From: Gnetum montanum | Taxonomy: Eukaryota; Streptophyta; Gnetopsida; Gnetales; Gnetaceae | Reading direction: 5' to 3' | Length of the DNA: 51,688 nucleotides | Assembly (NCBI GenBank): GCA_015680685.1 | Contig: MNCI01000952.1 | Location: 11,191 to 62,878, forward strand | The notes under the pieces: model-generated | Databases searched by the model: none | What the model saw: the letters and a program-made list of their open reading frames with translations, nothing else | What the model was told of the DNA's origin: nothing | Made by a program: the position numbers and the translations under genes | Shown here: piece after piece, positions 21,624-33,045 of the stretch | Layout: every line of letters starts with the position of its first letter | How positions within the stretch are numbered: the stretch's first letter is position 1

Positions 21624-22963
21624 TAATAATAAAACAATAACGAACTAAGGGACAATCTTGACAAATTAAGTGACCTAAGAATAGTCTCTTAGAACATCTA
21701 ACAGAAATTGAAATGCATTACAAAGAAAGATGTTAACATGATTAATGCAATTGGATCCATGTTGAAGTTGACTTAGAATAGCATTAAGATAATCCCAATT
21801 AATCCTATCATATTCCTTAATAAAGTTAAACTTGATTAAATAAAATTTTTTGGAGATATTTCTTTACCCATTGTAGTGATAACATTATCTAAAATGTAAT
21901 GACTAAAGAAGAAACTTGATCCCTCATGACTAGTAAGCTTTGTAAGATAAAGTAGAAGTTTATTTACCATAACCCTGGTAATGATATAGGATGTCAATTC
22001 TTTGTGTGTTAATGCCCCTATATCAACACATCTCTTGTTCGTCCAGGTTTGGGTCCAAGTGTCAAAAGTGTGATCTAATTGGCTAGGGCTACATTGATGA
22101 ACCTCCATTGACTCCTAGGCATGAACGAACATATCTTGGACCCAAACCTCCATTTATCATTTTCACAATATAATGATAAATACTTGGGATGAGCTCTTAC
22201 ACATATCTTAGCATAATTAGACATTTTTATATTTGTCTTTTGGCATTTAGTTTACGTGAAGAGCTCTTCCTCCCTTGGGTAAGTTGATTTCTTTCCTTGT
22301 TCTATATGTATTTTGAGTCATCCCTTTCACAAGTGTGGCTAGACACTATTAGAGTGCTACCCTGATTATGTAGCCCAAAATCATTTGGTTAATGTGGAGT
22401 CTAATGTTTACATGGCGAATAAATCTTATAATTGTCTTTTATTCCACTATTAATACCTTGAACATTAAACCACCAAAAATATTTATTTAATTTTTGCTTC
22501 ATCAAGATACAATGATTCATCCTTATCTAAGGAGGTCATAACTATATAGCATGGTGTTGGGCCATAGAGGTTGTAACTAAGAGCCATTTATTACTTTTTG
22601 TGTGTGCTGTTGCACCTATCCCATAAGGGATTACAACATGTGTAAGTGATTATGAGCATTATGCCTATCCCCATGGGGGGTTATGATGTGTGTGTGTTTA
22701 TTATTATTTTAGTCTTATATTAATAAAATCCATAAAAATCACAAAGTATAAAATTATAAATATTTTCTCAATTTTACACCATGGAAACATGGGTTTTTCT
22801 TGTATTATATGTATTATAATCAATTTTATATTTATTAAACACAATGACATACATGAGTATTCTTAAAAATCCACTCAACATCGTCTTTGAAGCTTATGAC
22901 CAAATCACACTGTAATTCATATGATATCATCCTATTGATCAAAACTAGCAAGACCTATATCAT
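21624..22963. other. AT-rich intergenic DNA, possibly an old LTR at its end
   Basis: No reading frame was recognised. Two related phrases around 22612-22690 (CTATCCC...GGGATTACAACATGTGTAAGTG and CTATCCCC...GGGTTATGATGTGTGTG) form a short imperfect repeat. The last 100 bp before the primer-site-like sequence at 22964 faintly resemble the end of the LTRs seen elsewhere. Confidence 0.4.
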
Positions 22964-22981
22964 TAGCATCATTGCCAAGGA
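22964..22981 (+). promoter_or_regulatory. Possible decayed primer-binding site of the element that hosts CE
   Basis: TAGCATCATTGCCAAGGA agrees at 12 of 18 positions with TGGTGCCATTGCCGGGGA. If real, 22964-23530 and 46476-51141 are the two halves of one older element into which CE jumped. Confidence 0.3.
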
Positions 22982-23530
22982 AGGCATTGGTGAATTACCT
23001 TGAAATACTTATACATTCATAATTTTTCCTTGTTTTTAAGTTATTGATTTTGTAGGAAATAAAGTATCAAAGCAACCATGACTGAATTGAATAATGAAAA
23101 GAGATTGAAGTAAAAACATCAATTGGCCCATATAACTTTCAAAAACATGATGCATGAAGGAGCATCTTCTATTCTGATAAAATTTCATCAAGATAAAATG
23201 GGGTGATGATGTGATGCACATAGATAATTTTGCAAAAAACCTAAAGAAGCTACCCCTGCTACCTTTGAGGAGGCTTTGTCCAATTAGGCTTCATTTAGGA
23301 TTTGACAAATTACAAACCCATGTTATCCCAATAATCAAGGTATGTTGCATAAGAAAAGTAAGAGCTTCATGGTATCATTGCAGAACAATAGTACAAGTGC
23401 ATGTATGTTGGGAAGTAGGCAAGACCTTCTCCTAGACACATGCATGACTATAATATGAATGATTCTAGGGAAAGGAGGTTCATGCATCTTTATCAATGGA
23501 ACCTAAGCTATACTTGTGTTGATTCAAAGC
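22982..23530. other. Left flank of CE, decayed
   Basis: No recognisable protein. The final bases AAAGC (23526-23530) are the 5' target-site copy of element CE. Confidence 0.45.
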
Positions 23531-24417
23531 TAATAAATCGTGGTTTTGTAGGCTACAATATCAGCATCTAATATCGGAGCCACGATATCAAATCCCTAAT
23601 ATCAGAGCCCATGATATGATGTCAAATATTTGATATTGCTAACATGTGTAAGGCCTATAAATACAACACGTAGGCATACTGTTCGAAGAAGGTTTTCATT
23701 CCATAGTAACTAAACTCTATCAGTTTGTTTACTTGATTTTAGTACTTAGAACTTAGCAGTGTATGCCTGTAGTGTGATGTCTTGTGATTGAACAAAATCT
23801 TTATTTGAGTGGAATGTACTTGGACACATTTCATGCACGAAAATAAATATTGAGATTACTCTACATCATTGCAACATCACTTAGTCTTTATTATTTTCAC
23901 TTAGCTTAATGTTTATTGTTTTCATTAGTTAATGATTTACTTTCAATGCATTTTATAATTACTATTATTAAGCAAAATGAGTATGACTAATCTCATGCAC
24001 TTAAGTGTAGCTACTTGGTAACCTAGGAGTACTATCACTTGGTATGCCTAGTAGTGTGGTACTTGGTAATCCTAGTAGTAGTTACATAAAGTCTAAGGTG
24101 TGAATGGAAGGTCACGACTAAATGCTTATCACATAGGCTAGATTAGGTTTGTTTACTATCACTTAGATTTAGAAACTACTACAATTACTTAATATTAGCT
24201 AGGCGCACTATGGCCAATACAACGTCATCTATCATATACCTCATTGTGAGTTAAACCATATGCATCATCTTTACTAGCTCACGCGAGAAGACAACAATCA
24301 TGAACTCTAACTAATTACTTGCATAATCACATTGCCTTATCTACAAAATTTGACCAAGATCATGCATGAACACTCATATCTCATATGGTTGGGTGTTGGA
24401 TACTCCATCGCTTATCA
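23531..24417 (+). repeat. Element CE 5' LTR
   Basis: 887 bp. The first bases are TAATAA instead of TGATGA (two G-to-A changes), and the end is TTATCA. U3 holds several GATATC/AATATC motifs (23558-23640), with TATA box TATAAATA at 23656-23663. R/U5 has 'CTTGGTAACC', 'CTTGGTATGCC' and 'CTTGGTAATCC' in near-tandem (about 24014-24075). Confidence 0.87.
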
Positions 24418-24418
24418 T

Positions 24419-24436
24419 TGGTGCCATTACTGGGGA
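24419..24436 (+). promoter_or_regulatory. Primer-binding site of element CE
   Basis: TGGTGCCATTACTGGGGA. The best kept site of the window on this strand, complementary to the 3' end of tRNA-Asp except for a few positions. Confidence 0.82.
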
Positions 24437-24556
24437 CAAGTCAATGTTATGCTAAATAATTGATTTTTCAAAGTTTGTTGTATCTAAAACTTAAAGTCAA
24501 ACCCACCAAAAATAAGTAAAGCATACTTTTAACTCAAACCATCTAAAAATTATAAT

Positions 24557-27518
24557 ATGGCTTCACATAATGATCAACCATCACCTACCAAGGAGACAAG
24601 TAGCAGCAGTGATAGAATTATTGATGAAGAAGAATGGGGGATGCTAATGTAGACATGAATCACTTATGCTCACACTAACCTGTACCATCTAGACTTTACT
24701 TTCATCTTTCATCAGGACAAGAAAATGATATGTAGAGACATGCAAGGCAACATAGTCCTGCCTCAAAAATATGTAGCACTAAACAAGTTAGAAAATTCTC
24801 TAAGGGAAATGCATTTGGACCAGATCCAGGAAGGGTATCATGTCACTCAACAAATGACTAGATCCTATGAACCCACCAAGAAGTAGAGAAGAGATGTTTC
24901 TATGGACATCAAACATATACATAGAAAAGGGAAGCAGACTAACACTTTTGTTATCATAGAATAGCTTGATGCTAATCAATTCATTTCAGAACAACTACAC
25001 CAAAACCATGAGGAGCCCTCAAAGACACCTACCATCAAATTAGAGGAACTTATCAAAGGCCAATTCATTCTACTCTAGTAGAGACACACAAGGAGGAGGC
25101 TACTAATGTAAGATACAAATAGGACTCTAGGCCAAGGGATTCTTCTAAATCTTACATGGAAACATCCAAGAGTCATGAAAGGAGAACTATATGATATCAT
25201 TCTTCTACCACATCCTCTACTTCATCATGATCATCAGAGGACTCTTACAGAAAAAAATACAAGTATTGGGATTATGATAGGAAAGAAAAGAGAACTCAAG
25301 GCCATCATGATAGACATTCAAATTACTTTGATTCAAAAGATGAAGAGTATGAACAAAGAAGAAGAAGAGACAGAAGGGAGGATCAAGAGAGGCATGAACA
25401 TAGAAGGGGCCACCACTACAACAAAGCATATGAACTCAATCATGATGATGAACCCCTTATGATAACCCAAAGCATGATCCACATCTAAGAAGCTATTCAC
25501 ATTCCAACCAAGTGAGGGACAACCAAATCAAATGACTGGACATGAATAACATGCTAAAATTTGAAGGCGGCTACAATGTTGATCCATAACATTACCTTCA
25601 AGAATTCCATGATGCCTATGTCCTTTAGAACATAGAGTGATTGGAAAAATTGAAGCTCTTTCCTAGAACACTTATGAAGGAAGCAGAAAGCTGGTTCAGG
25701 TTACTGGAACCTAAATTTATTAGATGCTACAGTACCATGCTTAAAATATTTAATGACAAATACTAGACCTATTCACGAGTGTCAAACTTACGAAAGAAAA
25801 TCCAAGGATGGAAGTAAGGAACTCATGAAACCCTTCATGTAGTAATGGGCAGACATCATTCATTATTACATAAGTGCCCGAGCCATGGATTTTCATCAAG
25901 GGAATAATTCAAACACATTGTGGATGGCTTGAGGAGAAAAACTAGAGAGACCCTTGGGGTATATGCCCAAGGAAGGTTATCAAAAAGAAGCATACATTGA
26001 ATTCAAAGACTAACTAATTAAGTGGCAAAGAAAGAAGACGAGCAAAGAAAAAGGGAATCAAATAAGGAGTACAATAGAGATCCATTGACCACAAAAAGAG
26101 ATGTATGAGTATGTGATACTTAGGAAGAAGAAACATTGAACCAAGCAATCTGGAAAGAAACTCTACCAATTCAAAAGCTAGTGAGTGATATTGCAACCAA
26201 AGTAGAGAAAATATGGGATTCCATTGATGAGAAGTTTGCAACTACCTTGAAGATTGTAGAGGAAAGAATAGAGAACGCTCTTGGAAAAGGTAGAGAAAAG
26301 AAGAAAAAGGAGATTTTGGACAAAAAGGTAAAGTGGCATTAGTTGTTGAGTGCTTAGACTCTAGCTTCATAAATGAGGAAGGTTGCATTGTGTGCTAGTA
26401 CAAACATCCCAAGGAATGTTGTCCTGTCATGGCACATTTACAAGAAATAGGGGCATACACACTGAACCCCAAATTTGTTCAAAAAAATGCCCAAAAATTT
26501 ACCTTACCCTCAAGGTAACTACTACAAGAACTTTCAAACCATGTATTATCCTAGTGGAACCTTATCGTAGTCACAAGAGCAGTACTACCAGTAGTGGCAA
26601 TAGCCTCAGTTATGGGCCATGCCACCACCATACCAATAGTATCCATATCGACAACTAGATCCTTATGGATACTATGTCCTATGTCCAATCTCACTAATGA
26701 ATGCATCTATTCAAAATCCATAGAATTATCCATTAAAATACCATCAACTGATGCCACCAAGGACCAACCCAGACTTGTACATGCATTTACAAGTAGCTAA
26801 TTTTTGACATTACAATCTAAATCCTATACCACTAGAGCCACTAGCTATCATGCAAGGTGAATTTCCATCACACTCGTAGCAAAGAAGAGCTACAAGGGAA
26901 GTGATCATTCAGAAAGAGGATCCTACCAGCAACACTAAGGGCCAAATGAGGAAATGTCCTTTCTTTAGGACAAGCTAGAAAAGGCTGGTAGAGTCAAAAC
27001 TTCATTGAGACCAACTTCTCCTACACTCAATCCTCTTATCAACAACAGGCTTTTGACTTCATCAAACAAAAACATACAACTATCATGCTTACTAAAATTT
27101 TCATAAACTAGATTAAATCAGGACCTCTCCTTAAAAAGAGAATTGATCTAGGAACTCCTTTGATCTATCTATGAGTAGCTAGAAAATCACCATGCAAAGC
27201 TTTACAAGACTCAGGTTCCAAAGTGAATTTGATCTCTTATGAAACATATCAACCATGGAACCTACCATAATTGAAAGAATGTAACATCAAGTTGGAGCTT
27301 GAAGATCCTTTTAGAACAAATTGATAATGTAGTAACCAATGTCAATGGATGGTCATATCCAGCAAAATTCTTGGTCATTGATGTAAGAGATGTTGAAAAA
27401 GAATTCACAATCATTATGGGGAAGGCACGGCTTAACACCATTAATGCTAAGCTAAGCATAAGGGATCTATCTATTGAGATCTCTAAGAAGGACAAGCATG
27501 GATCCATACACATGTAGT
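24557..27518 (+). pseudogene. gag-protease remnant of element CE
   Basis: It starts at ATG 24557 (MASHNDQPSPT). The N-terminal module ends TNLYHLDFTFIFHQD, as in A and B. A charged S/R/E-rich linker (25100-25460) is followed by the capsid-like core at 25545-26020, with phrases such as 'NMLKFEGGYNVDP', 'KLFPRTLMKEAESWFR' and 'GVYAQGRL'. The C-x6-H-x4-C-x4-H motif is intact in its four ligands at about 26384-26437, though a TAG falls inside it. A P/Q-rich tail follows. The protease has ALQDSGSKVNLI (catalytic D-S-G, about 27210) and 'FTIIMGKARLNTINA' near 27404-27450. After about 27518 no RT follows. The stops are again mainly TAG. Confidence 0.8.
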
Positions 27519-29532
27519 GAATTCCATGCATAACTACTGATAGAAAAGGATGCAATGATGGATTGACACTTTAGAATGCTAACACAGTCACCACAAAAAT
27601 CCATGAAAATATAAACAACAAATGTGTGTACAAGAAAGAGCAAGCACCACAAAACCAAAAGACACCCCATGACCACTAACTAAGAACCTTAATTTATTCA
27701 ACATATGCATGGCAACATCTAAACCACTTACTAATTCCCATCCTAAGAAAATAACTCCAATTAAGAACTTAAAAATGAAACCATTAAACTATGAGCATAC
27801 ACAAGTAGGGAAAAGAGAACAAGGACTTATTTGAACATAACTCCACTACCATCAAAATTACATGGGATAATAATTGAAGAGTTAAATCACTAAAGATGGT
27901 AAGTGAGCCACCTAGAGTGTATGATCTGGGAGATCTAGGAAGAATTTTCCGAACACTTGCCCAAGAGTTTAGTCATGGGGGAGACACCCTATCATGACTT
28001 GGGAATTAATAAGTGCTAGCCTATTTCTTTTTCACACTTCTTTTCAATTTTTCAATTCTTTATATATCATACTTCACATTCTTGAGTTTTTGACATTCTT
28101 TCACATTTTCTAATTCTTTGACACTTTTCAATTCTTTAATGATTTTCATTCTTTATACTTTTTCACAATTTTTTACTATATTTTCCATTTTCTTTTATAC
28201 TTTGTTATCATTGTAAATCATTTTGATTATTAATAAGACATAATTTAATAAAGGCAAGATGTACCCCAATAAGATGAAAATTTCTCTATGTTATTAAGCC
28301 ATAAGAGACTGATTATGTGCATAGTGAGCCCGTAGCATCCATCCATCCATTAATTCCATTAATAAAAGGTTCTTATGATGGCCATAATGATATTATTTTT
28401 CATCATACAACTAAGAATAAACCTATGATCATTATGCATGGATCAAAAAGTGAAGAGCCAAGGAGGAATGAAAAGGATGTGACATCAAGGGGACTTATGG
28501 AATCTTTTTGGATTACTAGTGTAAATTCTATCGTGCTACTAAGGTTGCATTATATCTTTATAGATCTAACAAAAAATGGGAGTAAGAGTTAAATAAGTGC
28601 TACCTTAAATAGCTAATAATCAAATAATAATAATAATAGAGCACGGAATAAATTTATGGGGGTCCCACTAGAAATACATGTATCCATGCCTAAAGGTAGG
28701 CAACTTCTCAAAAATATAAAAATAAAGTGCTGTGAATAAAAATCCTCCCTTGGAAAATACGCCAAATGACAATACTTCTTATAACATTAACAGTCTTATG
28801 ATTATAATTCCAAGAGATGAAATGATGCAATGTCACTAGAATGTGGTTTGGACTTGCTTTAAATCTTGAACATGAAGGCTAATGATTACCTTAACCACTA
28901 ATAAAACACAAGAATTCATTATGCCTATGGTAAGATACATCATGTCCCAATTTCTCCAATTCCTTTCACATCCATTTCATCTCACTATTTGAATAATCAC
29001 AACTTGTGTCCTTGTTTAACAGTGTTATTTTTCCAATTTGATGATTCTAACATGAGTGTTTTGATAAATAGGTATGTGTTACATTCAACTCCTTAAGTGC
29101 CTAAGGAAACTTTTAGGCATGGCTATAAAAGGGCATTAAGGGATGGAGCCTGCTTTGGGATGGACCCACTTGTATAACTATTGTATGTTATACCTACTAA
29201 GTAATTCCACATCATCTTGAACCTTCCAGACATCAAATAAACATTTTCCATATCATTTCAAAATATTCTTTCTACAAATATGAAATCATTACCCTTCTCA
29301 CCTAATTTATAAACTTTTCTCGCCCAGCATTCCTTCTCTGTGAACTTCAAATAACAAATTTTTGATAAAATTATGCTTATTTTCATCATTCAAATCCTCT
29401 AAGCCATCTTAAAACCTTTCAAACATCTGAAAGAATTAATTTTTCCAATCAAACCCTTTTGAAAGATGAAATTTCTAAGGTTTTGATATTGGGTCATGCA
29501 TATTAGTTCTTCCTTGATATCAGATCCTCAAT
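27519..29532 (+). other. Element CE post-protease and 3' untranslated region
   Basis: The short stretch 27519-27980 ends in a frame reading LGRIFRTLAQEFSHGG, the equivalent of the region behind integrase in A. All of RT, RNase H and integrase are absent. After TCATGGGGGAGA (27973) comes a T-rich tract (28020-28230) and, at 29148-29172, the conserved non-coding block TGCTTTGGGATGGACCCACT. From about 29480 GATATT/GATATC phrases resemble the upstream part of D's internal promoter. Confidence 0.65.
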
Positions 29533-29537
29533 GTTAG
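29533..29537. repeat. Target-site duplication GTTAG, left copy
   Basis: It directly precedes TGTTGGC at 29538. The identical right copy is at 32772-32776. Joining the two flanks gives a sequence that lines up with the uninterrupted internal promoter region of element D (minus, about 37465-37520). Confidence 0.85.
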
Positions 29538-29816
29538 TGTTGGCACATTTGGCCATTCCATGGAATAGTTGGAATATTTTATTAAAAATTAGAATAATCT
29601 ATGGCTATAAATTTAGAAGTAAATTTACAGCTTTAGTGTTGTGGGTTGATGGGTGTTTTTGGAGAAGTAATCTACTGGTAAATAATTTTGATGTTGAGGC
29701 CTTCTTGGAATACGAAATTAAAGTGCCAAATTATTCTTTTATTGGAGATTGGAAGTTAGTACAATAGCAAACAAAGAATTAGATTATTTACCTCAAAAAG
29801 CATACTTCCTGTTAAT
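29538..29816 (+). other. 5' part of the gene-carrying insertion, unidentified open stretch
   Basis: A frame open from 29531 to 29767 (from MLVLAHLA to DWKLVQ) reads rather like protein (…AFLEYEIKVPNYSFIGDWK) but I do not recognise it. It may be a further captured fragment, or chance. Confidence 0.3.
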
Positions 29817-30047
29817 GTTCCTTCTAAGAAATCCCAAACCACCGTTTATGTTGGAAAAATAGCCACCGTCGTGGATAACGGATTTTTACGTTCTATGCTT
29901 CAGCTTTATGGTCCAGTTAAGAGTTGGAAGCATGCAGAAGATCCAACGAATGGACTGCCAATAGGTTTTGGATTTGGTGAATTTAAATTAACGAAGGATC
30001 ATCTTCTTATTGCATTTCTTGGCAATGGCACTTTTGGTTTGTGTTAA
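29817..30047 (+). pseudogene. RRM fragment of an RBM25-like splicing factor
   Basis: Seventy-six codons in one frame, ended by TAA at 30045. The RNP2-type strand TTVYVGKIA is followed by GFLRSMLQLYGPVKSWKHA, then 'DPTNGLPIGFGFGEFK' as RNP1. This is the RRM of the RBM25/Snu71-type nuclear splicing factors, as known from plants and animals; the features that fit are GPVKSWK after the first helix and GFGFxEF. In RNP1 a Gly stands where Cys is usual. Homology stops inside the second helix (after about DHLLIAFL). The rest of the gene (N-terminal part, ER-rich middle, PWI domain) is absent. It has no start codon and no intron. It is a captured exon or cDNA fragment, not a working gene. Confidence 0.75.
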
Positions 30048-30080
30048 GAATCACGACTGAGGGCTGGATAATTAGAACTG

Positions 30081-30718
30081 GATGCCATGGTTTTTGGGGC
30101 GTCAGGCTTCACCAGCAAATTCATCATTCGGTACTTGCTCGGAGTCGCGCCCATCAGCCAGACCTACGAATCGGCGTCGTCGGACGCAGCCGCAACCGGC
30201 TCGTCGATGCCGTACGCTGGGCCTCCCCTCCTTCACTGCCAGTCATAATTTCGATTCTGGAGGCTGACGTCTTCAACCCAAATTTTTTGTAGCGACTGTG
30301 CACGCGCACCTGCCTCATGCTCGCCTGCATGGTCTCGTTCCTCCTCTATGGCAAACCCGTCGTCAACGCCTGCATCGTCGTCGATGTCGATTACCTCGAC
30401 ATCACCGATGAGCCTGAGTTCATGGAGCGCATGGAGGCCCTTTTCCATGACCAAGCTATGGAGAGTGGGTCTTTGGTTGTGAGCGCGTGCAGGTTCGATT
30501 CCATTCCTGCCGAGATGAGACTGTTCCATCACACGCGGAAGTGGGAGGCGCCAACGGTGCCCAATAGCATGACTACGTATGTGGAGCTGATTTCTGAGAA
30601 GAGGATTGTGAGTAATCTTGGTACTTATGAGTCTGTCATGTTTGGTGTTGCTCATGCTGATGAGCTTCAGAAGTTCAGACACTCCAAACCTAGGCGAGCC
30701 AGGCCCAACAAAAATTGA
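30081..30718 (+). pseudogene. Fragment of a saccharopine-dehydrogenase-like oxidoreductase gene
   Basis: It resembles the N-terminal half of the plant saccharopine dehydrogenase-like oxidoreductase represented by Arabidopsis At5g39410. A Rossmann motif GASGFTSKFIIRYLL (GASGFT at 30096-30113) is followed by a net frame shift near 30160. The next frame gives RIGVVGRSRNRLVDAVRWA, ILEADVFNP, an in-frame TAG at 30290, then KPVVNAC, VDYLDITDEPEFMERMEA, SACRFDSIPAE, LGTYESVMFGVAHADEL and KPRRARP. Homology ends at 30703-30745, just after this Arg/Pro-rich stretch, so the membrane-associated C-terminal half is missing. No introns are seen over about 210 codons. GC is much higher than around it. The frame shift, the internal stop and the truncation make it a pseudogene. 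Confidence 0.82.
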
Positions 30719-31493
30719 GGAACAAAAAAAATAAGGAAGGGATATACAATCCCAGTACTTCCAACTCTATTATCCACAAAATGACCCTAATGTTGATCCA
30801 AATTTCAAGTCATTAATAGCAGCAACAAGATGAAGATAAAATCAACACGTTATCTCCTTCGGTTAAAAGAAACTCGTTGCCACTACCGATGCCTATTGGT
30901 TTGATGGTGCTGCTGAAACAAATGGACATGACATTATTCCAGATGTCAAATGCAGGAAAAATACAAGATAGAACCGCCATAACCTCTGCATCCACGATGC
31001 CCTGAATTTCAACTATTTTAAAAAAGGTCCCTTTAACTATAACTCTAAAAATTAATTAAAATGAATTAATTTAGGTATGCATAGTGTAAGATATATATAT
31101 GACATTGAGAAAAGGGAAAAAGATATTTTTAGGATTTTCAGGATATTTATATAACTAAAAGAAGAGATTTAGTTAATTTTCATTTTATTACTTTCACAAG
31201 GATTACTAAGGACATGAAATTTAGTATTTAAAATTCTAAATAAAATACTTAATTAAATTAAATTGGGGATTTTGGCTTTATTTTAATAAATAAATAAAAT
31301 ATTATAGGCTATTATTTACAAAAGCAATATTTGTAATATTTACAAATATTAGTGTTAGCATAAATTCCTCCTAACTTTATGTATAACTTCCTAACTACAT
31401 AACTTCCTCCTAACTAGATGGGTAAGTTGTAACCTCCTTACTTGGGAGAAAAGTTAGCTAGGATATTTTGGAATGTAACTACCTTATGAACCT
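30719..31493 (+). other. AT-rich middle of the gene-carrying insertion
   Basis: After the dehydrogenase homology ends there is no recognised reading frame. Near 31360-31420 the phrase CTTCCTCCTAACT / ACTTCCTAACTA repeats three times within 60 bp upstream of the TATA box, as enhancer repeats in a U3 might. Confidence 0.4.
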
Positions 31494-31502
31494 TATAAAA
31501 AG
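31494..31502 (+). promoter_or_regulatory. TATA box inside the gene-carrying insertion
   Basis: TATAAAAAG in a plausible promoter setting: TAACT repeats upstream and a GC-balanced transcript-like sequence downstream. If the insertion is an LTR, this marks the U3/R border and the last 1.2 kb is R/U5. Confidence 0.5.
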
Positions 31503-32771
31503 GCTTCAAGGGTAAGAAGGAAAAAAGGACACTGGGGAGGTCTCACATCACACTTTTGGAGAAGACACTTGATACATCACACTTTGGAAGGCTACTAGCT
31601 AGCACTTGGGCTCTCACTTAGAGACACACTTTGGGTCTCCAAGAAAGTGTGAAAGATTGCTTGTAAGATGACTTGCTAAAGAAAAGATTTTAGCCTCTTT
31701 GTCATGGTCCTGTGAGTTATGTTTTTTATTTTTTATTTTGTTTAAATTGTTTAGCTAGTGGTTTAGATAGTATCATCCTTGGCAAGTAATTTTGGGATTT
31801 TTAGATTGTTCTTATTGTTCTTGTTTCCCGACAGAAATTTCTGTTAAAATTTTGCCATATAAGCGCTTGTGTTTAAAATCCTTAAGAGCATTTTAGTAGT
31901 AAATTTTATTATTGTGCAACATATAAGAACTGCTATTGAGATTGTTGTAAGAGAGCCTCTGCTTGTAGTCATGTTGTTGAACAATTCAATAGTCAAGAGG
32001 GTTCTATAAATCTTTGATATTTTGATGGGACTAGAATAGCTTCTTTTTATCTTTAAAGTGAATCTCCATGGTATTTCAATCAGAAATTGTAAAGTCTTTT
32101 GAAGGTTCTGTTGAATGCAATTGTTAACATCCATTATCTAGCCAAAATGGAGTCTCGTACGTGGTAGTTTACGCAGCAAATTTTTGGTAGCATAGTAGGA
32201 TTGTCTTGAAGAAATTGCTTATTTGAGCCTTGGAAGTTTGAACAATTCGTAGTTATTGAATTTGGGATAGCTTTATTGCGAAGTGTTTACTCGTGTCATT
32301 TTACCTTGTTTAAATATTTGAGGTCTACGCAAATCTGCTTTCTTTTCTGTCTATTTCCATCGAATCTTGCTCTATTTCTAGTTTTCTTGTGGAACTATCT
32401 CTTTCTCTGGGGAAAATTACAAGTAGATTCACAGAGTTGTGCTCAAATGTTTTTGCAAAATTTTATTTGTTACAAGTAGGTATTATAAGGACCACGTAGA
32501 CTAGGCAATTGAACAAAATAGGAACTCTTGACAACTCACAGTACTTGGCAAAGTTGGCTGAATCTCTTTAAGATAAGTCATTTGTAGTTTATACACAACG
32601 CAATCGTTTCATATTTCACAACCACACGCCGCAACAACACATACACATACTCACATTAACTACTGAGTTTATTTGGAGGTATCTGAGCCTTGGTGTTGCT
32701 AGAGACCAGCAAGCACCTAAATCCTATTCGAGGACACTCGTTGGCGGTCGCATCCCAAACGGTCGCCAACA
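31503..32771 (+). other. 3' part of the gene-carrying insertion
   Basis: No protein was recognised. Between 31560 and 31650 CACACTTT/CACTTGG phrases repeat irregularly (…CACACTTTTGGAGAAG..., ...CACACTTTGGAAGG..., ...CACACTTTGGGTCTCC). The terminus contains the inverted pair TTGGCGGTCGC / CGGTCGCCAAC (32742-32771), able to form a hairpin. Confidence 0.4.
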
Positions 32772-32776
32772 GTTAG
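32772..32776. repeat. Target-site duplication GTTAG, right copy
   Basis: Matches 29533-29537. Confidence 0.85.
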
Positions 32777-33045
32777 GTCCCTCAAAATTTATATATATCA
32801 GCAGGACTTAGAAAATTTTTCATTCTTTCTCATTTGACACAAGGCAGATTTTTCCAATTTTCTTCTCTTAAAAAGAGCTCTGACCTCCTAGCTTTCCCAA
32901 GGCATAACTTGAATACTATCACTCCAATTTTCATGCTTTTTGAACCCATTTGACTACGAAGTATTCAACTTAGTCTAGTAAGGAATATCTGAGCCAATTT
33001 TTAGGAAAATCCTAATGCCCAAAAGGTTTTTTAAAGGTAAGTATG
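32777..33045 (+). promoter_or_regulatory. CE internal promoter and leader of ORFx, first half
   Basis: TATATATA at 32790-32798, then about 250 bp that align with D's leader: TTGACACAAGG...TTTTCCAATTTTCTTC against TTGACACAGGGG...TTCAAATTTTCTTTC, and AGTATTCAACTTAGT in both. The leader continues at 42322 after element D. The host-gene insertion sits 18 bp upstream of this TATA sequence. Confidence 0.55.

Larger units (their letters stand above)
29538..32771 (+). mobile_element. 3234-bp TG...CA insertion carrying two host-gene fragments
   Basis: It begins TGTTGGCACATTTGG and ends CCAAACGGTCGCCAACA. The two ends are imperfect inverted repeats (TGTTGGC + AC + ATTTGG against TGTTGGCGACCGTTTGG) and are flanked by GTTAG on both sides. 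TG...CA ends with a 5-bp duplication are those of LTR retrotransposons. No internal direct repeat, primer site, gag or pol was seen, so it is best read as a solo LTR of unusual length or a short non-autonomous element. It contains, all in plus orientation, a piece of an RBM25-like RRM (29817-30047), a piece of a saccharopine-dehydrogenase-like gene (30081-30718), a TATA box (31494-31502) and 1.2 kb that would be R/U5 if it is an LTR. A DNA-transposon origin cannot be excluded. Confidence 0.8.

Noticed and set aside
30233-30682. 149-codon minus-strand frame over the dehydrogenase fragment
   Set aside because: Shadow of the plus-strand pseudogene, which has clear homology.
31494-32480. Host gene starting at the TATA box inside the insertion
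   Set aside because: No reading frame longer than chance follows and no splice-joined protein was recognised; an LTR-type promoter is simpler.
29538-32771. RBM25 and dehydrogenase pieces as degenerating resident genes into which retroelements inserted
   Set aside because: Both lie inside precise element ends with identical GTTAG flanks, and the joined flanks rebuild element CE, so they arrived with the insertion.
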